Made by a program: the position numbers and the translations under genes | In this document: positions 1 to 11,000 of the stretch, one piece after another | Layout: every line of letters begins with the position of its first letter | Numbering within the stretch: the stretch's first letter is position 1 | Assembly: GCA_001598975.1 (NCBI GenBank) | Contig: BBXU01000819.1 | Coordinates: 1-27,458, forward strand | DNA: 27,458 bases | From: Parachlorella kessleri | Taxonomy: Eukaryota > Chlorophyta > Trebouxiophyceae > Chlorellales > Chlorellaceae | Direction of reading: 5' to 3' | Notes under the pieces: generated by a model | Database searches by the model: none | What the model saw: the letters and a program-made list of their open reading frames with translations, nothing else | Told to the model about the DNA's origin: nothing

Positions 1-126
1 CCCCCCCTCCCGCGTGCCATTTAACCCCCAAAGAAGTGTTGCGCCCCTGCCTCGCAGCTCCAATGCCACGAGGGGTGCCCGCGGGCCCCCCGGCATGTCC
101 TTGCCATGTACTGTGTTTTCTCACAG

Positions 127-3100
127 GCTGGGCCGCCCGTGCCGCTATGGCTGTGCAGGCACTCACCGCAGAGGTGGACCGCCTGGCGGCTGCCCTGGCC
201 AAGAGGGACTCGTTGGTGCAACACTGGAGGCAGCAAGCGGAGCTGGCTAAGCAACACTTGCAGGTGCACTGCTCGGCTTGGCTCGGCGTGGTAGCGCAAT
301 ATCAGGCAGCGCTGGATGGACCATTCTGGCCTTCTCGGCTGGGCCCTGCTTTGCGATTGGGATGCCCTGCTAGCCTGCACAGTGCGGCACAGGCCCCCTA
401 GCCGCAGGTGCCCCTGAACTGTATGGGAGATTTTGTGTGTGGGGTGAACGAGTGCATGAATGTTGGTGGGAGGGGAGCTACATGATGTGCAGGTCTGTTG
501 GGTGGGTGCGTGCTTTGCGGCTGCCTGTTCCCCACCTGATGTTCAGGTGCACACGGTTGGCTGAGCAGGGCCCACGCCGTGGTGGTTGCAGGCTGCTGGG
601 GGCCCCCAAGGGAGGCGCCTGGGCATGGCAGAGGACGGAAAGGGCAAGCTACTCGAAAAACATAACAATAGAGAGCAGGTAGGGCAATTGGTGTCATGCT
701 GCATGGCGTGCGTGACACTTGCGGGGTCCACCCGCTCAATACTTGAAGTGCAAGGTCCTCTGGGACGTGCGGAGTTGTGTCCTTATGTCTGGTCGCAGGA
801 ATGCTGCCTGATGCGCATGGCGGTCCTCGTACTGTTGGTCTCTGGATGATGCTCCGCACTTTCATGTGGGTTGCCCGAGGGAGGGGCCAGATGTGCATCA
901 TAGGAAGCATCACTTGAACCTTCCCAGGCTCACTTGGCTGTGCCTTGCTATGTGCGCTTGTGCCTGCAGGAGGGGGGCCCAGGGGAGGAGGCCGCCCTGC
1001 ATGAGAAGCTCCGCCAGTCTCAGGCTGAGGCGCGGGGTGTGCGGGCCGAGCTGGCTGAAGCTCTGGCCCAGCTGGCAGATGTGGAGAAGCACCAGGAGGA
1101 GCTGCAGGAGTGAGTGACACAGCAGGCTCAATGCTGCATCGGTCCTCGTACTCAGGCCCCAAGGTGGCGGTGGCGGTCGGCAATGGGCACCATGTGTGTC
1201 CTACGCTGGCTCGCCCCTGTGCAGGCGCAACGGCGTCGCACCGACCCCCCTACAGCGTCCCGCGCTGATGGTGCCCCTGCCCTGATGCCCTTGATGCAGG
1301 CAAGGTGCAGCTGAGAGGGCAGCCTACCGGGAGCTCCTTGAGCAGGCCCAGGTGGCAGCACAGCGGACGGCCCGCCAGTGCTTGTCCCTCTCCCAGGGTC
1401 AGGAGGCGCTGGCATCCACAGCACTGGGTACCACTTCCAGCTGGACCTACCTGGCATGGGATCACGGGCAGCAGCAGCAGCAGGCCGGGCAAGAGCGGGA
1501 ACCCACAGCGGCTAGGGACTTCATAGCAGAGGAGGATGCACGGGGGCTGCTGGCGGAGCTGGATGCCGGGCGGGCCCACTTGCGGGCGGCAGTGCTGGCC
1601 GCGGAGGAGGGCACACGCAGGGCGCAGGCGGCGGAGGCGCGCGCGGCGCAGCTGCAGGTGGGGTGCTTGCGTCGTCGGCGGCGTCCTGGGGGACGGGCAG
1701 TTGCTAGGTGGGGGCCATGGTGTGATGACAATGCGGGCCCCTGCCTGGGAAGCCCTGTACCTCGAGGAATGACAAGGAGCACGAGGAAACATTTAGCTTC
1801 ATGAGCGCCCTGGGCACAGGAGGCAGTTGTAGCGGGTGGGGTGGCTCCGGCGTGTCTCTCTCTGTAGCTCTCATGGCAGCCTTCCAGGTGAAGGGCAGGG
1901 GATGTGCAACCGTCCCGCTAGGCTCTCTTGTTCGAGCACGGCTTACCAGTCGTTTGTTTGAGCGCTGTCCCTTCCAAGTCCTGCAGGCACGACTGGGCGA
2001 GGCGGCGGGACGCGCAGCGGACGCCGAGGGGCGTGCCGGCGTGCTGCAGGCGCGCGTGGGGCAGCTTGTGGCAGCGCAGCAGGGCATGACTTGTGGGGCG
2101 GGCAAGCGCATGCAGGCACTCATGCAGGTGAGCGCTCCAGCAGCGGTGGCTTCTTTTGTGGCCCCCACCTGGCACTGGGATGGTAATTCACGGCTGTGGG
2201 CAGGGCGGAAGGGTGTCTAAGGGCCGTGCGTGTGTGACTACAGTGGTGGCAAGTCGGTGCTCGCAGATGGCTGGGGGCCTTGGTTACCTGTGGGGCAAAG
2301 GGACAAACAATGTGCACTGGTTGTAGGTTTCAATGACACCTTGTGGGATCCGCTGTCAAGAGGCTGGATTGGGCAGTGAGGCCTGTGTCATTGACGGGGT
2401 CAGTTGGCATAACCAAACTTCCGCCAAAGCTGGGCCAGCTCAATATGCGTCGGGTCATTGTGATGCGGTGCAGGAGCTGGCGGAAGCCAGGGAGGGTCGA
2501 AGGGCAGCCGAGGCAGCAGCTGCTAAGCTGTCAGCAGAGAAGTCCGCGCTGCTCAAAGACCTTGCCTTTGGCATCACAGTTGCTGGCAGAGGTAAGCGGG
2601 CGGGCATCAAGAGCGAGAATGGCTGGTCCCAAGCTGGCTTGTGGGCTGGATGTGCCCCCAGAGGATGCCGTAGCACTGCTAAGACTTAGCAGCGATGGCA
2701 AGTGAGCGGCTGGGGTGGTGGGTGTGGCAGGGGTCTTTGCGGGCTGAACTCGAGGCACTGCACACCAGTTATCACCAATCGTACCAGGTAGAGCCACGTG
2801 GTGAAGGCAGGCTGTGCAAGGCTGTGTCGGTGGCTGGTGTGCAGGGCCTGGAGGGCGGTCACCATTCGGGAGCAAGACCACCATCAAGCCGTGGCGCCTG
2901 CCTACCAGGAAGTAGTTGCATGTGCCCCCTACACCTGAGGCCATAGCTGGGAAAGTGGTGCTGGTGGGGTTGTTGGAACACCGCGGGCCTGGCCACAGGT
3001 AGCACAGGCAATTCTTTGTACAGTACAATTCTCCGCAGCACATGTGCTACGGAGATGCGACATTACTCAGCACTAGCTGGCCTCTGTCAATTGTTGTTAT

Positions 3101-3535
3101 CTGGCAAGGCGTGAGGAGATCCACCCCAGCTGAGGTGAGCGACATGACCGCTGGGCTGGCTCGGTTGGAGCGCTGTTGCCTTCCATGTCAACCAGTGGTG
3201 GCGCATCCTGGCATTGCCACCATGATGTGCCCGTGCTGGTGCTGCACCTCGGTCGTAGGCGATCGCTATTTCTGTGGCTGTTTTAGCATGCAGCCATATT
3301 CTTTCAGGGTAAAGGCTAGAGCCTTTCTCGGTTCCCAAACGCCATTGGCAGCTCCCTATTGGAGTGCCTCGACTCTGCGCTGATTCTCTGTTGCAACGAC
3401 TGTGTTGGGGTTACCATCGCTCCTTAAGCATTGACAGCCTATTGGCCTGCCGAGGTATCTGCATGGAAATTTTTGGTAGAGACATTAGTGTCCAGCATTG
3501 CAGTTCAGGAGACTGACCTCTTCAGCTCGCTGTGA
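127..3535 (+). CDS. Coiled-coil protein, 5'-partial, multi-exon, function unknown
   Basis: I do not recognise the family. Exons with matching phases are 127-263, 592-678, 970-1109, about 1316-1657, 1987-2127 and 2474-2591; a further coiled-coil exon is near 2731-2789 and a possible last exon ends at the TGA 3533-3535. Translated pieces are rich in Ala, Glu, Gln, Arg and Leu with heptad-like spacing, for example LTAEVDRLAAALAKRDSL, VRAELAEALAQLADVEKH and AAEARAAQLQ, and most exons end in CAG|GT at phase 0. The first exon starts in phase 2 behind the acceptor tttctcacag, so the start codon probably lies upstream of the window, although ATG 147 is in frame. The acceptor near 1315 (ctgagag|g) is the only one that keeps the frame but is weak. 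The join between 2591 and 2731 does not keep phase, so an exon or a different splice site is missing there. A golgin-, centrosome- or cilium-type coiled coil is possible; nothing decides. Confidence 0.6.
2790..3500 (+). other. Unresolved 3' part of the coiled-coil gene
   Basis: This stretch lies between the last recognisable coiled-coil exon and the proposed terminal exon. Several splice-like sites occur: gtgtgcag at about 2843, ctttgtacag at about 3022, gctgag|gtgagc at about 3127 and tctttcag at about 3308. None of the exons they would define continues a clear heptad pattern in the expected phase. It may be introns with one or two short exons, or partly 3' untranslated sequence. Confidence 0.4.
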
Positions 3536-3597
3536 GTTTTTGGATTTTTTTTGGGCAGAGTGACGTGTGCTGCAATCTTACCTGCATCCTTGCAGGT

Positions 3598-3602
3598 TGT
3601 AA
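3598..3602 (+). terminator. TGTAA polyadenylation signal
   Basis: TGTAA is the usual green-algal poly(A) word. It lies 63 bases past the proposed stop at 3533-3535 and supports the coiled-coil gene ending here. The motif is seen; its use is inferred. Confidence 0.5.
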
Positions 3603-4285
3603 AACCATCATTGCTGATCTGATGCTTCCAAGGTGCATCCCTGTTGGGTGGGGGTCCAGTACTTCTCAACATTTAAACCTCTCAAAGAAGTGGTCACAGA
3701 GAGGTGCCAAACACGACGTGCTGGCAGGGCCCGTCCTAAGGTGACACAGAACACGTGTACTCCCACAAAGCTCATACTCACGTCAGACCCACTGGACCTA
3801 CCAGCTTTCATGTGGCCATAGGGGTTATAACCCAGCAACATCCCAGATGCCCCACGCACTCCCCCCCCCCCCCTCCAGTCCCATGTCATGTCTAATCCGA
3901 GATGCTGCAGTCACCCCGCATTTGGCTGAACAAGGTTAAGTAATGAAGACGCCAACGAGTTTGCCTCTCATGATCTAGCTGCTTAAACCAACTGCTGGCT
4001 ACCTGCCCAGCTCGTATTCCCTGGGGACCTGGCCTGCTGCTGCCCAGCCTGCAGAGGACTGGCATACACCCTCCCTTGCTTCACGGGGCTGGCGGTCCCC
4101 AGGTCCAGACAGCCCTCCCTAGCGCACTGGCGGCACCCAGCAAATGTGGCTCTTCATGTGCCGCCTCGGGCATATCAGCTCAGGGTTGGGCTGGTGCACT
4201 GGGCGCCTCCATCTTCAACCTCTCCTCGTCGTCCATGTCCGCACAGCTGGCGTTAGGTCTGCAGACAGTAGCGGCAGGCGTCTCA
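3603..4285. other. Convergent intergenic region / 3' UTRs
   Basis: This region separates the end of the plus-strand coiled-coil gene from the end of minus-strand TAF1. No reading frame here resembles a known protein and no coding exon could be supported. It holds a C13 tract at 3861-3873. I did not find the minus-strand poly(A) word (TTACA on the plus strand) here, so the TAF1 3' end is not marked by the canonical signal. Confidence 0.6.
3861..3873. repeat. C13 homopolymer
   Basis: A run of 13 C in the convergent intergenic region. It is prone to length error in sequencing and to slippage, and is not associated with a coding exon. Confidence 0.9.
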
Positions 4286-5001
4286 TCACGAAGCTTGATC
4301 CTTTGCTGCACAAGTTGCCCCGCCACTTGAGGAGAACGCAGGAGGGTTTCATGACCGTGCCGCTTGCTATTGTGCATGGCAAGCTATCTTGTTTGCCATG
4401 CAAGGAGCTGTACCATGCCATCTGTCTGGCATGCTGCACAAAGCGTGCCACCGGTCCAAAGCGGGCTGAGCAGCATGCAGCACGTGCTGCACGTCAATGC
4501 ATCCACCTGTCAAAGTTATTTTCGCAGAACCAGGGCGCATCCTCTGGCTGGTTCGCTACAGTTTCCTGGTATACAACCCTGCAGGCCATGTTCGCATGAG
4601 AACACTCGGCAAACAGCAGGACTTGTGCTGAAGATGCATCTCATCAACACCCCCCAAACCCGGCTGCTGGTGGGCTGGAAGGTAGCACATCCAAACTCAG
4701 TGCTGGATTGCGCAACCAAAATGCCAAATAGTCTTGACAAGTCAGAGCCCTGGACTGGCCACCAAGGTAGCAACCCAGCACGCCTGTGCTCAACACCCGA
4801 TGTTGCTGGTAGCCGGGGTCGGAAGGGCTCAGGCAAGCCCTTCGTCGGTTGCATGACTCACGGGGAGAGGATTCGCCACTTGCTGCAGCGTGTGCACTGC
4901 ACCCACAGGTCGGCAGCAGGTGCAGCAGCCGCTGCAGGCACGGCCTGGCCTGCGGGGGCGCCGTAGGCGTAGGCGGCATACGGGTCTGCCGCGGGCATGG
5001 A
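4286..5001 (-). other. TAF1: TAF1 exons 40-42: CW-type zinc finger at the C-terminus
   Basis: Exons are 5001-4862, 4578-4507 and 4325-4286, about residues 2100-2182. Exon 40 is a Pro/Ala/Tyr-rich linker ending in WVQCTRCSKWRIL. Exon 41 gives a linker and PEDAPWFCENNFD. Exon 42 gives SGGATCAAKDQAS and the stop. Together they make the CW pattern: Cys 2135, 2138, 2164 and 2175 as zinc ligands, with Trp 2132, 2141 and 2162 at the conserved positions; the spacing from WFC to the last Cys (10 residues between) fits the family. CW domains are known to bind H3K4-methylated tails. All three splice phases match the bromodomain exons upstream (CGG|TCC, CC|G, AG|T), so this is one protein and not a separate gene. 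Confidence 0.8.
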
Positions 5002-8000
5002 CTGCAACAGCATGGTGAAAGTGCCACATCGCACAGCACATTCCATGCGGGCGAGGGACCCAAAACAGTAGGGGTTTTGGAGGCGACAGCTTCTCTTGCA
5101 GATAACCAGGAAGAGCAGGAATTGTCAATTCGGCCACAACCTCCGCAGCAGAACAACTATCTGCTCCCAGGAAATGAGGCTGGCTGGCTGGCTGGCTTGT
5201 CCCAGGCATCGTCCATCCCCACCGGCCTCCTGTACCCAGGCAAGGTGCTTTACTTCCGATGCTGCAGTGCAAGTACCCGCTATGGCTGCCATGAGCCGGC
5301 TAGCACGGGCACCTACCCGGCCTTGAGCTAGCTCCTCAAGTTGAGGCAGCTGCGCTGCTGCCTCCATCAGATGGCCTTCAGCTGTGTCGACCAGCTGCTG
5401 CGCCATGTCAATTATCGCTGCAGCAGCACAGCAGCAGAAATACATGCCACTGCTGGGTTGGCCGCCACTTACGCCTGCTACACCACGTGCCCTGTGCACA
5501 GAAAGCAAAAAGGCAATGGGCTACCTGCTGTGCCCACAGTTTCAGGGAATGTCATCCCCCTGAGACTGCCGTGCCCCTCGTGGCTGTGTCCGGTGCCATC
5601 CATTGACCAGGTGCAACGCGAAGCTGTGTCACCTAGCTTGCCTTGAGATGAGGGCATCTGACCACAGACCCAGCCACCCACCAACTCACCGTAAGCAGAC
5701 CCAACACACTGAACCCACCTGGCCCGCCATACGCCCCCGCCCCCGGCGCGTTGTACAGCTCAGCACACTCCAAAATGCGGCTGATGTCAGAGCGGAAGTC
5801 AGCAGCTGAGGAGTAGGCGGCCCCGCCCGTCTTCTTCTGGATGCGGTCCAACCACATGGCTTTGGACTGGGGCACAAACTTGCTGTAGTCCGGCACAATG
5901 TTCTGGCTGACCTGCACCACAAGACCAAGCAGCGCAGCCAGCAGTAGATGGGAAGTATATCGCTAGCAGTACGGACGCCGGTGTGCTTGGCTGCCTGCAC
6001 GCGTACCGCTCTCTACAAAGGACCTCCTTGATCATATATGTTGATCAAGCGGTGTACAGCGACTCTTCTTGATCGTTGGCTGCTGCAAGCAAGGCAGACT
6101 GTAACACCTGTCGCCCGAAGTAGAGCTTGAAATTGTTGTTGCCCTTGAGCGTCCGCACGATGCCACCCAGCAGCTGGTTCAGCGGCTTCTTGTCCACTGC
6201 AACCAAGGGAAGCAGACGGGAAATGCCAGGGCTATGCTTGTTGTTGGCACATGAGCACGCCAGCCCTTACCGCAGGCGAGTGCACGATGCAAGCCATCTC
6301 CCAGAACACCTGACAGCTATCAGCTGGCAATGCCTGGCGCAGGCAACTCCAGCACCACAGCAATACACGGTCTACCTATCACCAGCTTCATATATTACCC
6401 TGCCTTTCATCTGAAGACCCACTACAACACGACTACCCCCACCTCCCAGCCAAGGCCTGCTGCAGACACCCACCCACCTGGTGCATATGCAGGTCCAGGC
6501 ACGGGCACTGCCTCGGCTGGGAAGTCGAAGTCTGCCGGGCTGAGCACGCTGGCCTTTCGCTTGGGGCGGGGCCCGCCTGTCCCACCCCCGTCCCGCTGCG
6601 CCGCCGCTGCCCGCCAACCTTGCTACTCGTAAGGGCCCTGCAAGCAGGCCACGTGGGACCCGTGGCCATCAACACGATTGCAGGGGAGTGGCAACCCAGG
6701 CCCTTGTTCAAGGCATCACTGGCCACTTCAGGCTTGGCGTTCACAAAAGGGCCTGACCTCTCACGTCCTTCCCTGCCTTCTCTGCAAGGTAGAGAAGCAC
6801 AGCCAAGAGCAGAACACATTACGCATTGGATATGGGGATATGGTTGGGAGCGCAGTAAGCGAGCGACCCCCTTGACTAGACAAGCTTGCCTGCTGCGAGT
6901 GCGGGTGAGCAGGCCCTCCTCATCCTCCTCCCCGATGCTGAGGTCATCATCGCCCGGCTCAAACTCCAGCTCGTCGCTGCGAGCACCCACGCAGCACAAC
7001 CCAACACCATGACAAAGGTGAAGCGGCTGCAGAGGAGGCTTGGCTGCACTGTAGCGCTGCTGCCGCCTTCTTGCACACAAATGTCACCAGTGGCGGCATC
7101 ACTCAAGACGCAACCTGGGCTTGGCTGCCTGAACACAGCACAGCGCAGGGCAGCGCACCTGCCACCCGCAGCCCCTCCATCAGAGTCCGGGCGGAAGTCG
7201 TCATCAGAGGGTCGCTCATCATCCACCACCAGATCCTCCATAAACGTCTCAAACTCAGCTGCAGTAGCACAATGCATGCTTCTGCCGGCGTGCTGTAGAA
7301 GTGGAATACTGTAGTGGGTCATATCAGGCTGCGCAGTCAGCTGGACCCTCCATGTCTCCAGTGGCAGCACTTGGTCTGCAAAATGCTGGTGGCGGGCCTC
7401 GCTGTCACACATCCGCGAGGGCAGGTCGCACTGTAGTTCTAAGATCGCTCAACCGACCACCTGCCAAAAGCGTGCGAACCGGTTCCCATGCCTGCAACTG
7501 CAGCCATATCCGGTTGGCTAGCTTCCGCGCATGACACTAACAAGCCCAGAGCAAAACCCAAACTGGGCGCAGAACTCACGTGATGCCTCCCTCTGCCTGC
7601 CAGCCTTCCTGGCGCCAGCAGACACCCCAGAAGGCGCTGTTTTTAGCTTGATCTTAACCACAGGCCGCGGCGATGCCAGCCCTGCGCTGGGCGCACCAGC
7701 AGCCGTGCCCACGCTGTCAGCGGGTCCCTCAATGCCAGTGTTAACACTGGGGCTCCCAAAGGCCATGGGCGCCGGTACAGCGCCCTCTGGCTGGCTCCCA
7801 CCGTCACCCTCCTCCACTTCTGGGGCACTGTTTTCTGTGAGCTCCACCACCTGCGGAGACGTCGTGGCGGCTGCAGCTGGCGCGGCCGCTGCTGCTGCTA
7901 GCTCAGCGCCGCCTGCACTAACCCTGCGGGCCTTGGCGCGCGGCCGCGCCCGCGCCGGCGTTTCCTCTGACTCTGTCTCTGTGGGCAGCTCCTCAAGCTC

Positions 8001-11000
8001 CTCCTCCTCCAGCAAAGCCTCGTCATCCTCATCAAACCGCCTCTTGCGGCTGCGCCCCTGCCCCGCCGGCCGCGGCGGCAGCCCCGCATGGTCGGGTGCG
8101 GCCGCAGCTGCTGCGCGGCCACGACCGGTGCCGGCGGCAGCAGCGCCGCCCCGCATCCCGCCGCGGGCACCGCGGCCCAAGCCACGGCCTCGCGCAGCGC
8201 CATAGCTGAGCTTTGGGATGTTCTTCGGCACACCTGCTAGTAAACAAGGAGCCCTGCTTGAAGTTGTCGCCGACTGTGGGCTATGGAAACGACATGGCCA
8301 CCTTCGTGCAAGCTCGACCCGTGCTGCCCTTCAGAGCTGCATCTGCTGGCTCTGAAAGTCGGAGCATAGTCGGCATGAAAAGCGTCCCTACCCTTGATCT
8401 CGCGCATGCCAAAGCCCCAGGGCCCGCTGCTGCCCTCCTTCTGGGCATACAGTGAAGCCAGCATGTGAGCGGTGTCTCGGCCTTGGTAGATGATCTCTTG
8501 CATCTTCTGCATGCAGCATGGCACGGGGAATATCAGCAGGGTGTCAGCCATGCCCATGCTGGTGCGAGACTCGGGATGATGCAAATTGGGAACGGTACAC
8601 TGACCCTAATGGCCTTCGGAACAAAAGACCGGCAGCACCTTCCGGATGGGGGTAATTTTATAAATCGGTGTTGCGGACCGTGCGCTAGTCAATGCCACAC
8701 CTCGAACTTGTTGTCGGCCTGCTTCATCCAGACCTCCCTCCTGATGCGCCGCTCACCAGGCTTGGTCACACCATCGCCAACAGCTGCACAGCACACCACG
8801 CCCCGGGGCACAGCATCTTACCAAACTCACGTTCAACCAGCAAGGGCAGTAGGCAGCCGTGATGTTTGAGGCAGCACAGCTGCCTGCTGAGGCTGAGCGG
8901 GTGCCCCAGAAGTCGGCGCTCACCATGCACACTGCCATTCCAGTCCCCACTGGTTCTTTCTATTTCACACATACTGCCCACACATACTGCCACCAGTCAC
9001 CAACCAGAGAGAGCGTTGTCCCACCCAAATGTCTCCTACTGCACAAACTCCCCACCCTTCAAGGTGGTGCAGGGCGGGCTGTTCCAGCACAGCCTCGCAA
9101 CTGCCGCCAGCCCCACCTGCCCCTGCACCCCCTGGGGTTCCCGCCTCTGCCGCTGCGCCCAGCCCCTGAGCCTTGGCGGGCGTGCCCATGAAGCCGGCAG
9201 CCCTCATCTCCTGTAGCTGGCGCTCCTCATCCTCCAGAGAGGGCCCCGTTGTCTTCTTGCCCTTCATTATCAGAGCACGCCAGCGAAAGAGTAGGAGTAT
9301 GGCACCCTGAGAAAGATCCCTGGGGTGACAAGCAAAACGCTTAAAAATGCATCTTGCCTTTATCTGACTTGTGCTTGGAGGTGAAATCTTTTGACAAGAG
9401 CTGGAGTGCGTTTAGGATAGCACCCTTTGACATCCCAACGGACAAGGGGGTGCACATGCCAGTAACAGTATGGCAGCAAGCATGCCTATTCCTTGGTGGA
9501 ACCCACCCCCTTCTCTCTCATTGTGTCCTGCTTTACTATAAAGCAACCTCCTGACCTTCTTGGTTGCACGGGGCTGGGGGGTGGCGGAGGCATCCCGGGC
9601 CGCCCCTTCCAGCTCCGCCCCCAGCAGGTCCTCCAGCTCATCCTGCTCCTCACCCAGGTCATCACCAGCGCTGTTGTTCAGCACAGCCACCTGCACAGCA
9701 GAAGCACAACCTCAGGTGCCTCCGCGTGTCACCCAGGTCAGTGCCAGCGCTGTTGTTTCGCAGTGCTACCTGTGAAGGTATGGGACAGAGGGAACATACA
9801 AAGCTATCACTGCTAGGATGCAAGTCACAGGGTATGCAAGCTCAACGCAGGACGTTGCTTCATCATATTAAGATTATGCGAAGGAATGGACCAGCTGTAC
9901 AGGGATTGCAATGGATGCCAGCTGGGCATGGTGATTGGAAGGGCAGCAAAATCAATGGTTGCACAGCCCAGGCAGTCGGCGCATACACCCAGTCGGCTGG
10001 CCACTGTCTTGGCCCCTGCCTGCTGGCATTGCAGGTCTGCCGAGCGCAGCTCCTAAAAGTAAAATAAGCAAGGAGGAGGAGCTCCAGGGCGTCAGGTAGA
10101 GACCAGCTGGCATCACAGGACAGTCCATTCTCTTGCCCATGGTACCTATACCGCAGCCCGTCTCACCTGCTTGTCAAAGATCTGCTGCGCCCGGGCTCTG
10201 TACTTCTTCTGCTGCTCAATGTACGTCAGCTTCTGGGCACGTGCATACTTGGTGCTCATGTTGGTCCCGTCATACACCGTGGCGGTGGCAAACTCACGCA
10301 CCTGCACAGCGGACGGCTGGCAAAGTGGGCAGGTAACAAGGGCCAGCGCTGCTGACCACAAGGGAGGCGGCTAGCTAGAGCTTACCTAAGCAAGCCCCAG
10401 ATAGGCATGTACCTGGGTCAAACTGCATGTGGTAATACCTACCTGCCCACCTGACGCATGCCCACTTCACTCCCATGCTATATGGCACCAATATGAAGAA
10501 ATCATCTGTCGCCATAGCCGACCTCACAGTTACCACCAGAGGGCAACGTGCCTTGCCATGGTGCACAGGCAGACCAGTGCCTTCAACTCGTCCAACCATT
10601 TAAATCTACCACAATCCAAGCAGCACGGCCCTATCATGTCGCTGCGCTGCTACTATATGACACACTTGAGTCCAAGCCCCAGCAATTCACCAGCCAGAAG
10701 CCTTACCGCGTCTATGCGCTGCCAGCGTCCCATGGCATTGATGACCTCCTCCTCCAGCCCAAACTCCAGCAGCCGCTGCTTTGCCTGCTCCGTGGTCATG
10801 CGCCGCAGGTCGGCGTCGGTGCCCTGCACCTTGCCCGCCTGCTTCTTGGCCAGGCTCTTGGCAGCGTCATCGGTAGTGCCCTGGGAACAGACAGGAGCAG
10901 ATGATGGGTTGGGAGTGATAGGTAGCTAATCACTACAGGGAGCAAGATCCGAAGGAGGCAGCAAGCGCCTGACAAGCAAGGGCAGCTTCCACATGCAAGA

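Larger units (their letters stand above)
6478..10301 (-). other. TAF1: TAF1 exons 27-36: acidic and basic linker before the bromodomain
   Basis: Exons are 10301-10167, 9690-9556, 9306-9117 (9261 is an alternative start), 8783-8701, 8506-8392, 8233-7580, 7258-7159, 6976-6890, 6781-6765 and 6618-6478 (6606 is an alternative start), about residues 1420-1971. Exon 27 has the conserved NMSTKYARAQKL block and YRARAQQIFDKQ. Exon 28 is acidic (EEQDELEDLLGAE), and exon 29 has EDEERQLQEMRAAGF. Exon 32 is a Gly/Arg-rich stretch, a basic RSRKRRFDEDD, then Ala-rich sequence ending in VVKIKLKTAPSG. Exons 33 and 34 are acidic. Exon 35 is 17 bases long. No C-x2-C-x4-H-x4-C zinc knuckle is visible where animal TAF1 has one. 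Confidence 0.85.

Noticed and set aside
4180..4270. TAF1 continuing past 4286 into DMDDEERLKMEAPSAPAQP
   Set aside because: The frame is open but would need an extra splice; the CW reading frame ends cleanly at TGA 4288-4286 just after its last cysteine.
4364..4966. 200-codon open frame on the plus strand
   Set aside because: It runs antisense to the CW-domain exons and their introns and has no recognisable protein features.
7531..8205. 224-codon open frame on the plus strand
   Set aside because: It is exactly antisense to the Ala/Gly/Arg-rich TAF1 exon 32; GC-rich low-complexity coding sequence often leaves the opposite strand open.
10020..10052. In-frame 33-base cassette exon (ELRSADLQCQQ) in the intron between TAF1 exons 27 and 28
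   Set aside because: Acceptor ttttacttttag is good, but the donor would be GC with a poor context and exon 27 already joins exon 28 in phase. It is possible as an alternative exon only.
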